Under the pieces are notes generated by a model, which saw nothing but the letters and a program-made list of their open reading frames with translations, was not told the origin of the DNA and ran no database searches. A DNA stretch of 64,000 bases from Mesostigma viride (taxonomy: Eukaryota; Streptophyta; Mesostigmatophyceae; Mesostigmatales; Mesostigmataceae), in contig RPFO01000130.1 in the NCBI GenBank assembly GCA_009746045.1, positions 1,261,413-1,325,412 on the forward strand, written 5' to 3'. The first letter of the stretch is position 1. Each line of letters opens with the position of its first letter. Of this stretch, positions 1-11,160 are shown in pieces. The position numbers and the translations under genes were made by a program.

Positions 1-162
1 GAGGAGGAGGAGGAGGAGGAGGAGGAGGAGGAGGAGGAGGAGGAGGAGGAGGAGGAGGAGGACCTGCGCCTGCGCCGGCGCAAGGTTCGCGCTGCCTGCA
101 CAGCCCGGGCCCGGGGAAAGAAGCCGCGGTTCTTGCCGCTGCAGCCGCCAGACAAAAACTAA
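1..162 (+). CDS. 3' end of an unidentified gene (poly-Glu, basic tail)
   Basis: Frame 1 is open from the first base to TAA at 160-162. It reads twenty consecutive Glu codons (all GAG), then a short Arg/Lys-rich tail of 33 residues ending in Asp-Lys-Asn. The strongly GC-rich coding end changes abruptly to AT-richer sequence after the stop, as expected for a 3' UTR. The body of the gene lies outside the window, so no function can be assigned. An acidic run next to a basic tail is common in nuclear or RNA-associated proteins, but that is only an association. A pure (GAG)20 repeat could also be a non-coding microsatellite that happens to be open. Confidence 0.45.
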   Translation, partial: EEEEEEEEEEEEEEEEEEEEDLRLRRRKVRAACTARARGKKPRFLPLQPPDKN

Positions 163-335
163 GGGGTCATGCCTTAGTAGCATGATCTATGAATGAGGCT
201 TTTGTCTTAATACTTATACCATATTGAGCCGGTGTAGTATGTGAGGGCAGCTAGTGGGTGATGGCCGATGATTGCATGGACCCATGTGATGGATGGAACA
301 TGAAGTTATAACTCACAAGTTACTAGCAATAGTAT

Positions 336-874
336 TCTGATTTGGCACGCCGCAAAGGTGAAAACCATTTGCGTTCAGTGCCGGTCCGCGGAAAACGCGA
401 TCTGCAAATGAATCCAGCTAGGCCGGAATCGAACTGGGGACCTCTCGCACCAACTTTTGCTGACTATAGGACGGACGTCTCCTGATCCTAAGGCATCGCC
501 AACTGACACCTACAGTCCAACCGCAAAAGTCCTCCTTTCCGGGGAGTGATGCAAGCCATTCGGATGTGTACTAGATAAATCATTCGAGATCTGTGTGTGT
601 AGGAGTACTACACATGTGTCCACTCGAGACTTGTTCAGTCTCGACACGTACGTGAGACGGGCTGAACACGGCTGAAACCTTCTTTAGAAGGGGGCGTAGC
701 CGGTACTATCAAGATCAGCCAAGCGTATATTCTGATTTGGCACGCCGCAAAGGTGAAAACCATTTGCGTTCAGTGCCAGTCCGCGGAAAACGCAATCTGC
801 AAATGAATCCAGGCCGGAAGCGAACTGGGGACCTCTCGCACCAACTTTTGCTGACTATATAGGACGGACGTCTC
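336..874 (-). mobile_element. tRNA-derived SINE-like dimer
   Basis: Two related copies lie here: about 334-541 (longer) and 727-874 (5'-truncated), both on the minus strand and separated by unrelated sequence. On the minus strand the longer copy has an A-box-like stretch (GTGTCAGTTGG, near 505-515) and a B-box-like stretch (AGTTCGATTCC, near 426-436), the internal RNA polymerase III promoter layout of tRNA-derived SINEs. Both copies end in AAATCAGAAT. The whole unit is bounded by the 13-bp direct repeat CTAGCAATAGTAT at 323-335 and 875-887, which fits a target-site duplication for the dimer as one insertion. The T-stem pairing is imperfect, so this is not a functional tRNA gene. Confidence 0.55.
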
Positions 875-887
875 CTAGCAATAGTAT

Positions 888-1478
888 AGTGAGAACAAGG
901 GCTGCATGCGCCGCCGTTAAGAAAGCATCGTCGACGTCATGCTGGCTTAAATAATTGCATGAACCAACGTGGAGTAATGTCCATGGCAGCGGGGGTATGT
1001 GCTGTTGTGCACTTTGTCAATAATGAATGTGTGTGCACATGTGTGTATGTGTATGGAGCTTGTTGTGGGATCCTTGAGAGCAAGGTCCTTAATAGTGTCT
1101 TATATCCTCTCATGCGTTATAAAGTGGATGGCTTTCCCGGATGTACTTCCCGTTGCAGCCTGCTCCCCCCTGCATTTAACAAATCATAATCAGATAGGAT
1201 TGCAGGGCACAAATGGATGATGTTAATAAATAAGCATATACACCAAATTTCAGTTGCAATAACTGCATGACCATCATCAATGAGCGTGCTAATTGGGTGA
1301 CTGACAATTGCATGGACCACAAAAACTGTCGCGTATTATACCGCCCCGTATTTTACACAGTCGTGTATTATTGCACCGCCGCGTATTTTACACCCCCCAC
1401 GTATAATACGCGTATTTTCGGTCCGCGTAACAGTATTATACCCCGTACACGTATTTGCCAACCCGGTTGCCTGGTCAG
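888..1478. other. No gene seen; short AT-rich motif cluster
   Basis: No supported coding region. Between about 1330 and 1460 related motifs such as GTATTTTACAC and GTATTATAC recur four to five times in a degenerate way. They look like a decayed short repeat and no function is suggested. Confidence 0.4.
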
Positions 1479-1948
1479 GGCCTGGACGCCCGCGGACACC
1501 CTCCTCCGAGGGCTAGTGAGTACCTGGAGACCTTCGGGTCGCGGCAGTGCGCACGGCGGTGGCGGACACGGGAGATCCGGCACATTCGCCTCTGGCGGGC
1601 CTAGGCCAACGTGGAGCCGCTGCTGGACCTGTTCTTCCCCACAGGCATGCGCAACCGGGTTCGGTACCACCGCCTCTTCCTTCGGGCACTCTGCATGCTG
1701 GCTGCTGAGCCCTTCCTTCGGCTTTTCGCATGCGGTTTCCTGGACTGGGCTAGGGGCCAGGTGGTCCTCACCCAGCACCGGTCGGTACTACTGGCCGAGC
1801 CTTCCTGGGCCTCTTTCCTGACGGCATTGTGCCTGATGTTTTCCTCACGATAGACAGGCATGACAATGCTGATGATGTGGCTCATTACCACGCGTACCTG
1901 GATGTTCTGATGGCCTCGCGTGGTACCTTCCAGACTGATGGAAACTAG
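1479..1948 (+). pseudogene. Decayed coding remnant, family unknown
   Basis: GC-rich plus-strand stretch with coding-like composition broken by a stop (near 1602) and a frameshift (near 1810-1850). One frame (1611-1853) gives a hydrophobic/Arg-rich segment with Leu-Phe-Phe-Pro and Trp-Ala-Arg-Gly. The next frame continues to TAG near 1946-1948 with an Asp/His-rich end. Flanking DNA is AT-rich and repeat-bearing, so a dead transposon ORF is the likeliest source. I do not recognise the family. Confidence 0.25.
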
Positions 1949-2947
1949 ATAGAGGGCCCTATAGGCCCGACCTGAGGGTGTTGTCCCTCCGGTATATAGA
2001 GTCGCCCTCAGGGCTTGGCCAGTTGGTTGGTCGTTCCTGCATGGTCCTCAGTGTGAACGTCGTTTCCTCTGTGTGTCCTGCCTAGTGCCGTCCCTCCCGG
2101 CAAGGCCTCAGTGCCAGCTAGGCAGTTAGGGGAACCTCACACCAGGCGTGGTGCTGGTGATCCCTACACCATTCGGGGTGGACATGTTTTTGCTTTGGGC
2201 CTTGGATGGTCAGTCGGTTGTGTTAGGCTTTTGCTGGGTGCGTTAGGTTATTCCTACCGGCCCTTTGGTTGCCTCCCTGTGCGTAGGGAGAGGGCTCCCT
2301 ACCTTTGTGGGGTGGGAGGTGTTACGTCGCGTAACAACTTGCTGTAGTTACGGCCGTAAATTTAGGAGTTACGTTTCAGTGGCCTCAGCTAGTCGGTACG
2401 GTCTGCACTGTTGACCGTGAGCCTTACTATGCCTAGTAACGTGTAGTTAGTATCGGTGGCCAGTGTTCACTGGGCCTTTGTTGTATGGTATTGTAGTCTG
2501 GTGCATCGGTGTGTCTGCGCCGCTCCGCGTACTTTACTACTAGTGGTCATTATCCTTCGTGTAGATGTAGTGGACCAGCGTGGTTCCTGTGTGCGAGGGC
2601 CATGTCGGCCCGAGCATGCCTGACCGTTAGTGGTCATTTATGCACGTTCTACTACCCCTCGTCTTGGCACTCGGCGTGTGTTATGAATTGTAACACATAT
2701 TAGCTTGGGTCATGGCTGTTTAGGTGTTTCCTTCGTAATCCTGAATTGAAATGGTCTTAATTGGCATAAGTGGTTGATGGCATATTACAGCTACACATAT
2801 GTCAATGCATTCAGATCAGAGTCGTCACGTCCATCTTTCGCCCAGGGTAGTGCTTCAACCGGCCTCACTAGCTTAGGTAGAATTAGGCGTGGATTAGGTA
2901 GAGGTGGCCGAGCCGTAACAGGGGGGGGGGGTACATAAGCTAGTCCT
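1949..2947. other. Intergenic, no gene seen
   Basis: Short frames only, without conserved motifs. A G10 homopolymer lies at about 2922-2931. This may be the 3' flank of the remnant just upstream, but nothing proves it. Confidence 0.4.
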
Positions 2948-3140
2948 ACTGCGGCGTGGGATCACACAACAAAAACAACAGCAAGACGGACAATTCCGGC
3001 ATTTATACGGAATTTCCAAATTTTTGGCGGTTTCGAATGGCAACTGTACCTTCATTTCTAGGATTTGCTGATACTCATTTCCCACTTTACAACTCTGGTC
3101 TATAAATGGATAATAAATATACCCACTTCCCCGAATGAAA
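2948..3140 (-). repeat. Dispersed repeat, copy 1
   Basis: Shares blocks in the same order with 8361-8487: a GCGGCGTGGG block followed by a CAA-rich run, then a block containing GATTTGCTGATACTCATT, and then CTGGTCTATAA followed by TGGATAAATATA-like sequence. Such interspersed similarity with a simple-repeat segment suggests an old SINE/LINE-type insertion. The direction (minus) is inferred from the other copy, whose pentanucleotide tail lies on its left. Confidence 0.4.
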
Positions 3141-3712
3141 TTGGCAATACAACACCCCTAGTAGTCCCACGTAGATTTCCAGGTTTAAGATATCGAGACC
3201 GGCTCGATTTTGAAATTTCAGGTCGCAGGGCTGGTTTGGGGGAAAAGATCTTAAAGTAGGTACAAATAGCAGGTCAATGATAAGTATGCGATATAGATTA
3301 TGTACTCAGGTATGCCGCATCAGGTTTAAGATCGCCAACAGCTCTCTACTTTAATATCGTCAGCCCTAGATTTAAATTTAGATTTAAGATCGCAGCCCTG
3401 GGTCGGCCGGACCCCAATCTTAAACGTGGAGCTAGGGGTGTACCTCCAAGATACCTCGGCCGTTTCCAAATCTCTGCTGCCCATCTGCGGCGTTGAGTCC
3501 ATACTAAAATGCAATTAGGTCTGCAGCCCGGTCCTCGCGAACCTTTGGGATCTCCTGCGACAGCCGTTGCGGTCCGTGCTGCTTGGTTGGACTAGGTTGG
3601 ACTAGTGTCAGATGCTGTCCTCTGGAATCTTTCACGTCGGCGCCTTGGCCAATCCCCGCTGGTCCCAAAGTTGTCGAAAAAAATAGTGTGACCATATGAA
3701 AAGTGTCACGCG

Positions 3713-4016
3713 TTTGGCGGTTACGAAAATTGGTGGCAAAACGGTTACGAAATGGCGTGTCGTACCTCGTCGTGCTGAAGAGTGTCCTTTTCCTTAAGTC
3801 GTGCTATATGTGCCGACAGATTCCTTAAAGCGTTACATGTGTGCCATGCGATTTGTTGGTTTGTTATTTTGTAACGCTCGAGGCCACTTACGGACGCTTT
3901 CGGTGGTGCATTTTAGTAAGCAAATTTGGGGGCAACCCTTCAGGTGTTCACAACTAAGAAACAGGTGCTGTAACTAAAAACCGGGTGTTGGAAGTGGGAG
4001 TTTCGTGAGTTGCACG
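3713..4016. repeat. ~300-bp duplicated segment, copy 1
   Basis: Begins at a GGCGGTTACG block and ends near GAGTTTCGTGAGTTG. It is repeated at 4062-4406 with indels; shared anchors include GGCGTGTCGTACCTCGTCGTG and GTGCCGACAGATTCC. Diverged direct duplication, non-coding as far as can be seen. Confidence 0.7.
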
Positions 4017-4061
4017 ATGAGCTCTAAACAAAAAAAATGATAACAAAATGATGACAAGAAA

Positions 4062-4406
4062 ATTTGGCGGTTACAGAAAATGCGTGTTAAAACGGTTACG
4101 AAATGGCGTGTCGTACCTCGTCGTGTTGACGAGTGTCCTTTTCCTTTCGTCGTGCTATCTGTGCTATCTGTGCCTATTCGTCGTGCTATCTGTGCCGACA
4201 GATTCCGTTACATGTGTGACGTGCGATTTGTTGGTTTGTTTTTTTGTAACGCTCGAGTGCACTTACGGACGCTTTGCGCGTTTCGGGTGGTGAATCTGGG
4301 GGGCGAATTCGCGCACAAATCTGATAGCCCTTCAGGTGTTCACAACTAATCAAAATGTGTTGGAACTAAAAACCGGGTGTCGGAAGTAGGAGTTTCGTGA
4401 GTTGGA
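4062..4406. repeat. ~300-bp duplicated segment, copy 2
   Basis: Second copy of the 3713-4016 segment, lengthened by a short internal repetition of TCGTGCTATCTGTG near 4155-4195. It abuts the next tandem duplication (4441 onward). Confidence 0.7.
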
Positions 4407-4440
4407 CGCAAGCCTGAGTTGGTTTTGGGTCATAGCCATG

Positions 4441-5171
4441 TCAACTACTCTATTACGATCGTGTTGCGCAAGGGAGAAACCCGAACAACCTGACATCGCC
4501 GCGGGCGCCGTACCGTACGGCCTGATCGCACCCCCACGACCGAGGGCAAATCCTGAAATCCTGCGGAGCCGCGAGTTACGGCCCGTAACCGCTCGCCTGA
4601 ACGCCGTCACACCCGCGTAAGATCGAGTCTCACATGTTCTGAACAGAAAATGACGTCAGCTCAATTCAGCAAAATGCGCGAGAAATTGCGGGGGGCATAT
4701 ACGGCAGGGGGCTGAGTTGTTTGCCGAAGCATCTCTATCCAAACATCGTAGTCGATTTACTAAGGGTTCAGACTGAACGGCAAATTTTGAGTGTTCAGAC
4801 TGAACGAAAATTTAGTTCGAACACTTTTCTGAACGGGTTTTTTGGTAAATTTTCGGTTCGGCCTACTTCCCACGCAATTTCAGTGCCAATTTAAGCGAGA
4901 TGACTGACCTGAACGTGTTCAGACGGGAAGCGTGGAAAAAAACGGCTCGAATCTGTGAAAAGCAGGGGACTCCGCCCAAAAAACGGCCGTACGAAACCGA
5001 AATTTTGGGGCTCCCGCTGTCCCCCCCCGCCTCGGCGCCCTTGGCCACTGCCCCTTCGCACTGCGCGCCCCGCGTGGCGCCGGCGTTCCCGAGGACGCAC
5101 CCCGCGGGTGTACGCGCCAATCGCCCGCTCTGGCGCCAAAAAGTCTGGGCCCCGAAGGGGCCCCCAACTTG
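4441..5171. repeat. 731-bp tandem duplication, unit 1
   Basis: Starts TCAACTACTCTATTA and ends just before the second TCAACTACTC at 5172. Both units contain the near-palindrome GTTCAGACTGAAC (two copies here, near 4767 and 4794) and a GC-rich end with a GGGCCCCGAAGGGGCCC hairpin. Open frames inside are unsupported by motifs and I treat them as chance. Confidence 0.75.
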
Positions 5172-5907
5172 TCAACTACTCTATTACTTACGATCGTGTT
5201 GCGCAAGGGAGAAACCCGAACATCCTGACATCGCCGCGGGCGCCGTACCGTACGGCCTGATCGCACCCCCACGCCCGAGGGCAAATCCTGAAATCCTGCG
5301 GAGCCGCGAGTTACGGCCCGTAACCGCTCGCCTGAACGCCATCACACCCGCGTAAGATTGAGTCTGAGGTGTTCTGAACGGAAGCCGAATTCAGCAAAAT
5401 GCGCGAGAAATGCCGGGGAGCATATACGGATGGGGGGGAAGTTGTTTGCCGAAGCAGCTTAGCCCAAACATCGTAGTAGACTTACTAAGGGTTCAGTCAG
5501 AACGGGAAATTTTGAGTGTTCAGACTGAACGGGAAATGTGCAGAAAATTTAGTTCGAACCCTATTCTGAACGGTTTTTGCCTTCAATTTTCGGTTCGGCC
5601 TACTTCCCACGCAATTTCCGTGCCAATTTTTGCGAGATGACCGAACTGAACGTGTTCAGACGGGGAGCGTGGCAAAAAACGGCTCGAAACTCTGAAAAGC
5701 AGGGGGCTCAGCGCCTGAAACGGCCGTACGAAACCGAAATTTATGGGCTCCCGCTGGCCCCCCCGCCTCAGCGCCCTCGGCCACTGCCCCTTCGAACTGC
5801 GCACCCCGCGTGGCGCCGGCGTTCCTGAGGACGCACCCCGCGGGTGTACGCGCCAATCGCCCGCTCGGGCGCCAAAAAGTCTGGGCCCCGAAGGGGCCCC
5901 CAACTTG
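5172..5907. repeat. 731-bp tandem duplication, unit 2
   Basis: Direct copy of the unit beginning at 4441, with small substitutions and indels. It ends at the CAACTTGTCAAC that would start a third unit, after which similarity stops. The GTTCAGACTGAAC motif is kept once (near 5519), with a diverged partner near 5491. Confidence 0.75.
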
Positions 5908-5952
5908 TCAACATATATACTAAAATTTGTAAAACGCAGCCCTGGCACAATT

Positions 5953-6540
5953 TTAGCTAACACTCTTTCGAACGGCTTTCGGCTCCAGCCACTCAGCGGC
6001 GCAACTTACAGTCCGCTTGACGAATGAGCTGCGCGAAAGTTCGTTGCGACCAATCACGAAAAGGTCAAACCACGGCGTCCATATAATATCACGGTTTTTG
6101 GGCGTTACATCCAGATGAGCCATTTGGCAGAGGTCCGTATGCCCAGATTGCAGCAGGAGCCAAACTCTGCGATTTCCTGTGTTCACGAGCTCCAGATATA
6201 ACCGTCGCAAACTTTTGGGCTGTTGGACCAAACTTCATCCTGAGGAACCAGTTACAAACGCGCAGGAAGCTCACACGTGGATTTTCCTCTGCTCCACCGC
6301 CTGTAAGCGATTTTCCCCTGCTTTCTGCGAGGTTGGCGAGGTCACTCATCCCCGCGCGCATCGCGCTCCCGTGCAGGGGTAGCAGTCAATATGGAGCTTG
6401 AACTCCGCAAGTAGTTCGCGAGCTCCGTCCACTGCGCGGTTGCGCAGTTTGTCCCTTTGTAGCAATGTACATCTTGTGAAACTTCGCCACAAATTGCTTA
6501 CGTAGTCTTCAGGCGCAAAGGCATACCTCATCATTTACTT
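5953..6540 (-). pseudogene. Frameshifted coding remnant, family unknown
   Basis: Three staggered minus-strand frames (6346-6534, 6089-6361, 5953-6231) look like one decayed reading frame. The first contains an Asn-Leu-Trp-Arg-Ser-Phe segment and an Arg/Lys-rich helix; the last has a Trp-Thr-Pro-Trp-Phe-Asp-Leu stretch. A retrotransposon gag-like origin is possible but not supported by a diagnostic motif. Confidence 0.25.
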
Positions 6541-8273
6541 GCTCGTGACGTCCCGGTTTCGAGCCTTCATAGAATCCTCCCAATACATCCCGGATTTTTT
6601 CCCTTCACCCTTTTGCCAAACTGCATGAATCTTGTGGTCGAAACTCTAAAGCTAGCGCGCGCTCCTTGGCGGGACTAGCGCCACTTGGCACTCGACGGAG
6701 GTACGTGGTGACTCACATCTCCCTAGCCGGGGCTCCTTGGCCGGGGACCAGCCACAAAAAGTACAAGCTCTAATGTCGCGGGCGAAGCCCGCAAAACTTG
6801 TTTTCCTATCTGTTCGCGTCCCTCGCCGTCATGCACGGTACGCCGGTCTCGGCTAGCTTCACCACCGTGCTCTAGCCTCCCTGCCGGGTCCAACCCCGGG
6901 ACACCCGCTTAAAACCAGGGGGGTCGGGGGGGGCGGAAGTTGAGATTGAGAATGATGCTTGCAAGAATGCGGCACTAGGTGCCTGGGTTTATTATCAATT
7001 TATATGGTTACAAGTCATGTGTGCAACCCCAAGAATGCGATAGGCCGTCATTGCACCAATCACATTTCATGTGCATTAGCGATTTCCAAGAGGCACACTG
7101 AACTAGCGTTACGCCAGCGTTGCACAATGCTTCTAGACGCTTCTAGAACCATTTACAAATATCCATTAGCAGGGAATATTGCCGTATTCGTCTGCCCGCT
7201 GAAGGGGTGTTTTATCTCATCAATCCTTGGCACGACTTCAACAGCCTGACCGACAGTCAGTGCTCAACAGTCAGCGCGACCACTAGTTATAATGCATCAG
7301 CTTGGCTATACTGCCACCATGGTCATGTACACAAGCTGTGTGCAGCAATTGTGAGTATTGTTTCACAGATTTACATTCCATTATGCATGCACCAGTTTAT
7401 ACATGCAATTCGGTCAAGCAACAGATTGCAACTGCGGAGCCCCCCCCCGCCTTGTTGAGTTGAGTTGAGTTTTCCGGTGAAATGGGCAGGGGGGGTGTCC
7501 AAAAACAAGAAAATTTACACAACGCTGGATTCGAGTGGATCTCGCGAAAACAAGCATGTTTGCCATTGGTCGCAACCCCAGGGGGTCAGACTCTAGGTTA
7601 GAAGTTACAGAGCCTCAAAAACCGACCGTTAACTTAAAGGGTACGTAGGTAGGGTGCCGGGCCGATATGGGTTTTTTTCAACAAAACACTTGGATTTGTG
7701 CTAGCTCCCTGTATGGTCGGAATTTTGAAACGGTTTGACGGACAAAGTGATACTGCACTTGGCGAGCTGAACCCACATCTGCAGTCAAAATTTTGGCAGG
7801 TACCATACTAGAGGGGGGGGGGGTGCCCACAAGATGGTGCTGCCCGGCCTAGGCACGGAAGTATGCTGCCGTCTGCCACCACTACGGCAAGGCTTCGGCT
7901 ATCCAGCGCCGTGTAGTGTGCCATGCCAGTATCGCGTCGCACCGGCCAACGACCCATTTTAGAAAACCGGAATTTTCCCATACACCAATATGCTCAAACG
8001 CCGGTAGAGCTCGCGGAGCTGATCGTTTTGCTCCCTAAGTAGGTCGACCCCTATAACCATTGGGACCTCAGGGTTTTGCTACAGTAGGTATAGTGAGCGC
8101 CTACGTGCTAGGTAGGTAGGGTCCAAGGGCCAACCAGTTACAGCGTTCGTGTCTGATAAAATTTCAGCGTTAGTGTCTGATATTTTTGTTTCGGACCACC
8201 CCCCGGGACATGGGTGTTTTTTTGTTTCCACATGTCTTACCAGTGAAAGTTAACCCAGGTATGCCACAAATAG
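6541..8273. other. Intergenic, no gene seen
   Basis: No supported ORF. A TTGAG pentanucleotide run at about 7454-7475 matches the one at 8274-8298, and homopolymer G/C runs occur near 6919 and 7812. The segment probably holds decayed interspersed repeats. Confidence 0.4.
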
Positions 8274-8487
8274 CGTTGAGTTGAGTTGAGTTTATTCCCG
8301 CGCCGGTGGTCCGACAGGGCTATTAATAGTGGATCCAAAGCGGCTGGCTGGCATATGTGCGGCGTGGGCAACAACAACAACAACAACAAGATTCTGATTT
8401 GTTCACCCCAAAGTTAGGGATTTGCTGATACTCATTCCCCATTTCCCATCTCTGGTCTATAATTGGATAAATATACCCTTTTCCCCA
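8274..8487 (-). mobile_element. Probable SINE/LINE 3' end with pentanucleotide tail
   Basis: On the minus strand this reads through a CTGATACTCATT-like block, a GTT-repeat run and a GGCGCGGGAATAAA segment into an (AACTC)n tail. The right part (8361-8487) is the partner of the repeat at 2948-3140. Non-LTR retrotransposons often end in simple repeats, which makes the run a plausible 3' tail. No target-site duplication was established. Confidence 0.35.
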
Positions 8488-8912
8488 GGTCTTCAAAAAG
8501 AAAAAAAAAAAATTCTTGCCTCCAAAGTCTGCTCATCACTGTCTGGCCAGGCCACGTCTGATAAGTCAACCTCGGATGCGTCCATAGCGCGCACGCTGGT
8601 TAAATTAGCCCGTTCCCGGTTGTCAGCCAACTGCCCCCGAGGATGCAAATTTGGACACAGCTCCTGAGCCAGCTGAGCCCACGTCGAATTACATTACTTA
8701 CTCTTCACGTTGTATACTTGCTCTTCTGGTTTGAAGAGGACAGCTGTTAATGTCGGCTGGGCTGAAAAATATTGATCTGTTATCTTATAATTGTATTTCT
8801 AGCTTGGTAGTACAACTTCTAGTGGGTTACGATGAGAGCTAGGAACGACCGCGCATAAGAAAGCAGCACCCAGGAACTCGACTAGTTATTTTCTGTGCCT
8901 AGTTTCTTTAAA

Positions 8913-10092
8913 ATGGTAGAGGAAAGCCAAACGGGTGATCAGAAGGTGAACCCGGCGGATAAAAAGGAGATCAATTTGAAGCTCCAAATAGTGCGTAGCG
9001 ACATGACCGCGGAGTACGAGAAGAGCGCTGTAGAGATTGCCATGCAGGTGTGTGCTATGCTTGAATATCCTAGACATCCGCACGTTGCTTCCTGTTTAGG
9101 GTTCTTACGGTAGGCATTCCCGAGGTTTAGGGCATCTTGTGAGTTAACATGACTTTTAGTAGGCAGCGTACTATCTCGGCATTAAGACCTTCGGCTACTT
9201 TTTGCAATGCCACTGTTTGATACTAAAAGAGCTATATACGCTATTTTGTGATGCGAGCGCTTTCTAACTCAGGACCAGGACGTACCGCTGCGTTTTCGAT
9301 TTGCCTGTGTTCAGGCGTTTCATAAATACCATCAACCGAAGGACATCGCAACTTACATAAAGAAGGAATACGACAAGAAATATCCCAGTGACGGGAAAGC
9401 TACCAGCGGCGTGTACCACTGCATCGTGGGCTCTTACTTCGCTGCTGCCATTTCTCACGAGACTCGCTTCTACCTGCAATTCAAGGTGCGTTAAGATTTC
9501 TATTTATGGTGCAAGCTTTTCTAAAATCCTGAGCTGCATTTTGGACATTTCAACAGTGCCAGCTTGCGAAGTGGAAGGGGCGAAAACAGAAGCCATCTAT
9601 CGTGCCCGACTATTTTCCAGGATCATTAGCAGAATTTCCGTCGATGCAGCCTAGCTGACCTGCATGTCCGGTTTATCATGTGGGCCTAGTCATGCCTAGT
9701 GCGTTTTAACTTTGGAATCAGTATACAAAATGATAACATAAATGCTATAACGACGTATATAATATTGGAATCAAAGGGGTTGCCTTGTGATGCGGTACCA
9801 GCCTATCGATGCGGCGCTTGTTGATGATCGGTGTCCCCATCACTGGTCGTGCTCCTGCATACGCGCGGGAACATCACATATGTTAGCCTTGTCATTTCCA
9901 GCCTCTTTACGCAGCACTTTGCCTTGACTGTTTTCCCCATAACAAATCAATCTGGCGTGCTCGTACGTTGCACAGGTGGGCAACATCTCGGTAATCCTGT
10001 TCAAGTCCAAGGACAGCCCCTTCAACGAGGACCCGCTGGACCACCCCAAGGCCGACCACGGGACGCCGCACGTGCAGCCTGCCAAGGCGTAA
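8913..10092 (+). CDS. LC8-family dynein light chain (LC6-like), 3 exons
   Basis: Exons 8913-9047, 9315-9485 and 9976-10092 with GT-AG introns of 267 and 490 bp, all phase 0, give a 140-residue protein. Residues ~25-115 are an LC8/DYNLL fold: LQIVRSDM..., then YIKKEYDKKYPSDG and YHCIVGSYF, then SHETRFYLQFKVGNISVILF. These cover the strands and helices that form the dimeric peptide-binding groove. Canonical LC8 is about 90 residues. The N-terminal extension rich in Asp/Lys and an acidic/His C-terminal tail fit the outer-arm light chain LC6 of Chlamydomonas better (about 120 residues from memory). Role inferred: dimeric hub at the base of axonemal or cytoplasmic dynein. The ATG at 8913 is preferred over an upstream GTG; sequence before it is AT-rich with no earlier in-frame ATG. 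Assignment to LC6 versus LC8 or LC10 is inference. Confidence 0.93.
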
Positions 10093-10094
10093 GG

Positions 10095-10300
10095 ATGGCA
10101 GCTGTTACAAGGTGTCGGGTGCCAGCTGTGCCACAATGTTAAGGCAGGCTGCCATGCATGTAGAACGGCAGGTGTGGCGCAACCTGATCGTGAACCGGCA
10201 GCTGTCACAAAACATAAGTTGGCAGACGTCACAAGTTGTAATCGGGCAGATGTGGCGCAACCCGTTCATGATCGGGAGTGTCGCACCACCCGTTGGCAAA
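10095..10300 (+). repeat. Degenerate minisatellite after the dynein light chain stop
   Basis: About eight imperfect units of 22-30 bp, each opening with GGCAG plus a TGT/CGT core and often GGCGCAAC or TCACAA, start three bases after the stop codon. They lie in the presumed 3' UTR. Confidence 0.6.
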
Positions 10301-11062
10301 ATGGCTGTTGATGCGCGACACTCGGTGGGGAGGCATGGGCCTGGCTTTTCGCATGCAGACCGCCAAGTGGTGATGGGCCAGGTGTTGCACAACCCTGGAT
10401 TTCCCGGATGTACCTGTGCGGCTGCAGTCGCTCGATCAATACCCTGCGAAAGCACCGCGTGTGCTAGAGTTGACTGAGACTGACACTAGCTGTCTCGCTT
10501 TGTATAATCATGTGGGAAATATGGCTCCGGCTTGAGGTGGCCACTCTTCTAGACTGGTGTCGGCACATATGCAGAAGCCCTTGAAGGTGACAGAGACACA
10601 CACTTAGTTCTCTTATCCAGGCCGCCGAATATTCCTGCGGTGGGATTGCTGTAATCAGTTGGGCATGCAGATTGTTGGACTACTGGGCTGAAGACATGCT
10701 TTAGCTATGCGCACGCCACTCCCGTGGAGGAGCACTGGTACTAAAGCAAGGCACTATTTTTATTTTTTTGTTTCATGTTCACTAGATCCCCTTGATGCCC
10801 ACATGCCAAGTGAGATACCTATTCCTGGACGCATGGCGATTACATAGTTTCTTAGCTTTGGGGGTGTGGTGCATAGAAAGACATGATCCTGCGCGGCTCT
10901 GAAATATGGAGTCAGCAGCGATCATGCAGAATACAACACATAAAACAACCAGTAGGAATGTGCACAGTTAGCCTCTTGTTTCTAATATTGATCAGCCTTT
11001 TTTCGGACTTAGGGACTTATTTTTTGCAAACTTACCTACCTCGTGCAAAATATAAACTCCCA
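10301..11062. other. 3' flank and intergenic, no gene seen
   Basis: Short unsupported frames only. Sequence becomes AT-rich towards 11060, where LINE-type 3' ends begin. Confidence 0.4.
10650..10654 (+). promoter_or_regulatory. Possible TGTAA polyadenylation signal
   Basis: Green-algal nuclear mRNAs use UGUAA near the cleavage site. This TGTAA is about 560 bp past the dynein light chain stop. Only the motif supports it. Confidence 0.25.
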
Positions 11063-11160
11063 ATCAATTAATTTAGCTCCAAATTAATTAAGAACATATC
11101 AGTCCGTGGGGAGCGCATGTAACACATTAAGTGAGACAACATATCCTTGAGAAGGGGTAT
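11063..11160 (-). mobile_element. Decayed LINE 3' end with TTAA-type tail
   Basis: Left part (AATTAATTTAG...AAATTAATTAAG) is a degenerate TTAA tail. The right part diverges from the LINE 3' end seen at 11281, 16239, 17271 and 18450 (CCGTTGGGAG...GTAGCACATATCC in plus-strand reading). It is the same family in minus orientation, older and mutated. Confidence 0.5.

Noticed and set aside
420-530. Possible tRNA gene on the minus strand
   Set aside because: A- and B-box-like motifs are present, but T-stem and acceptor pairing fail; better explained as a SINE head.
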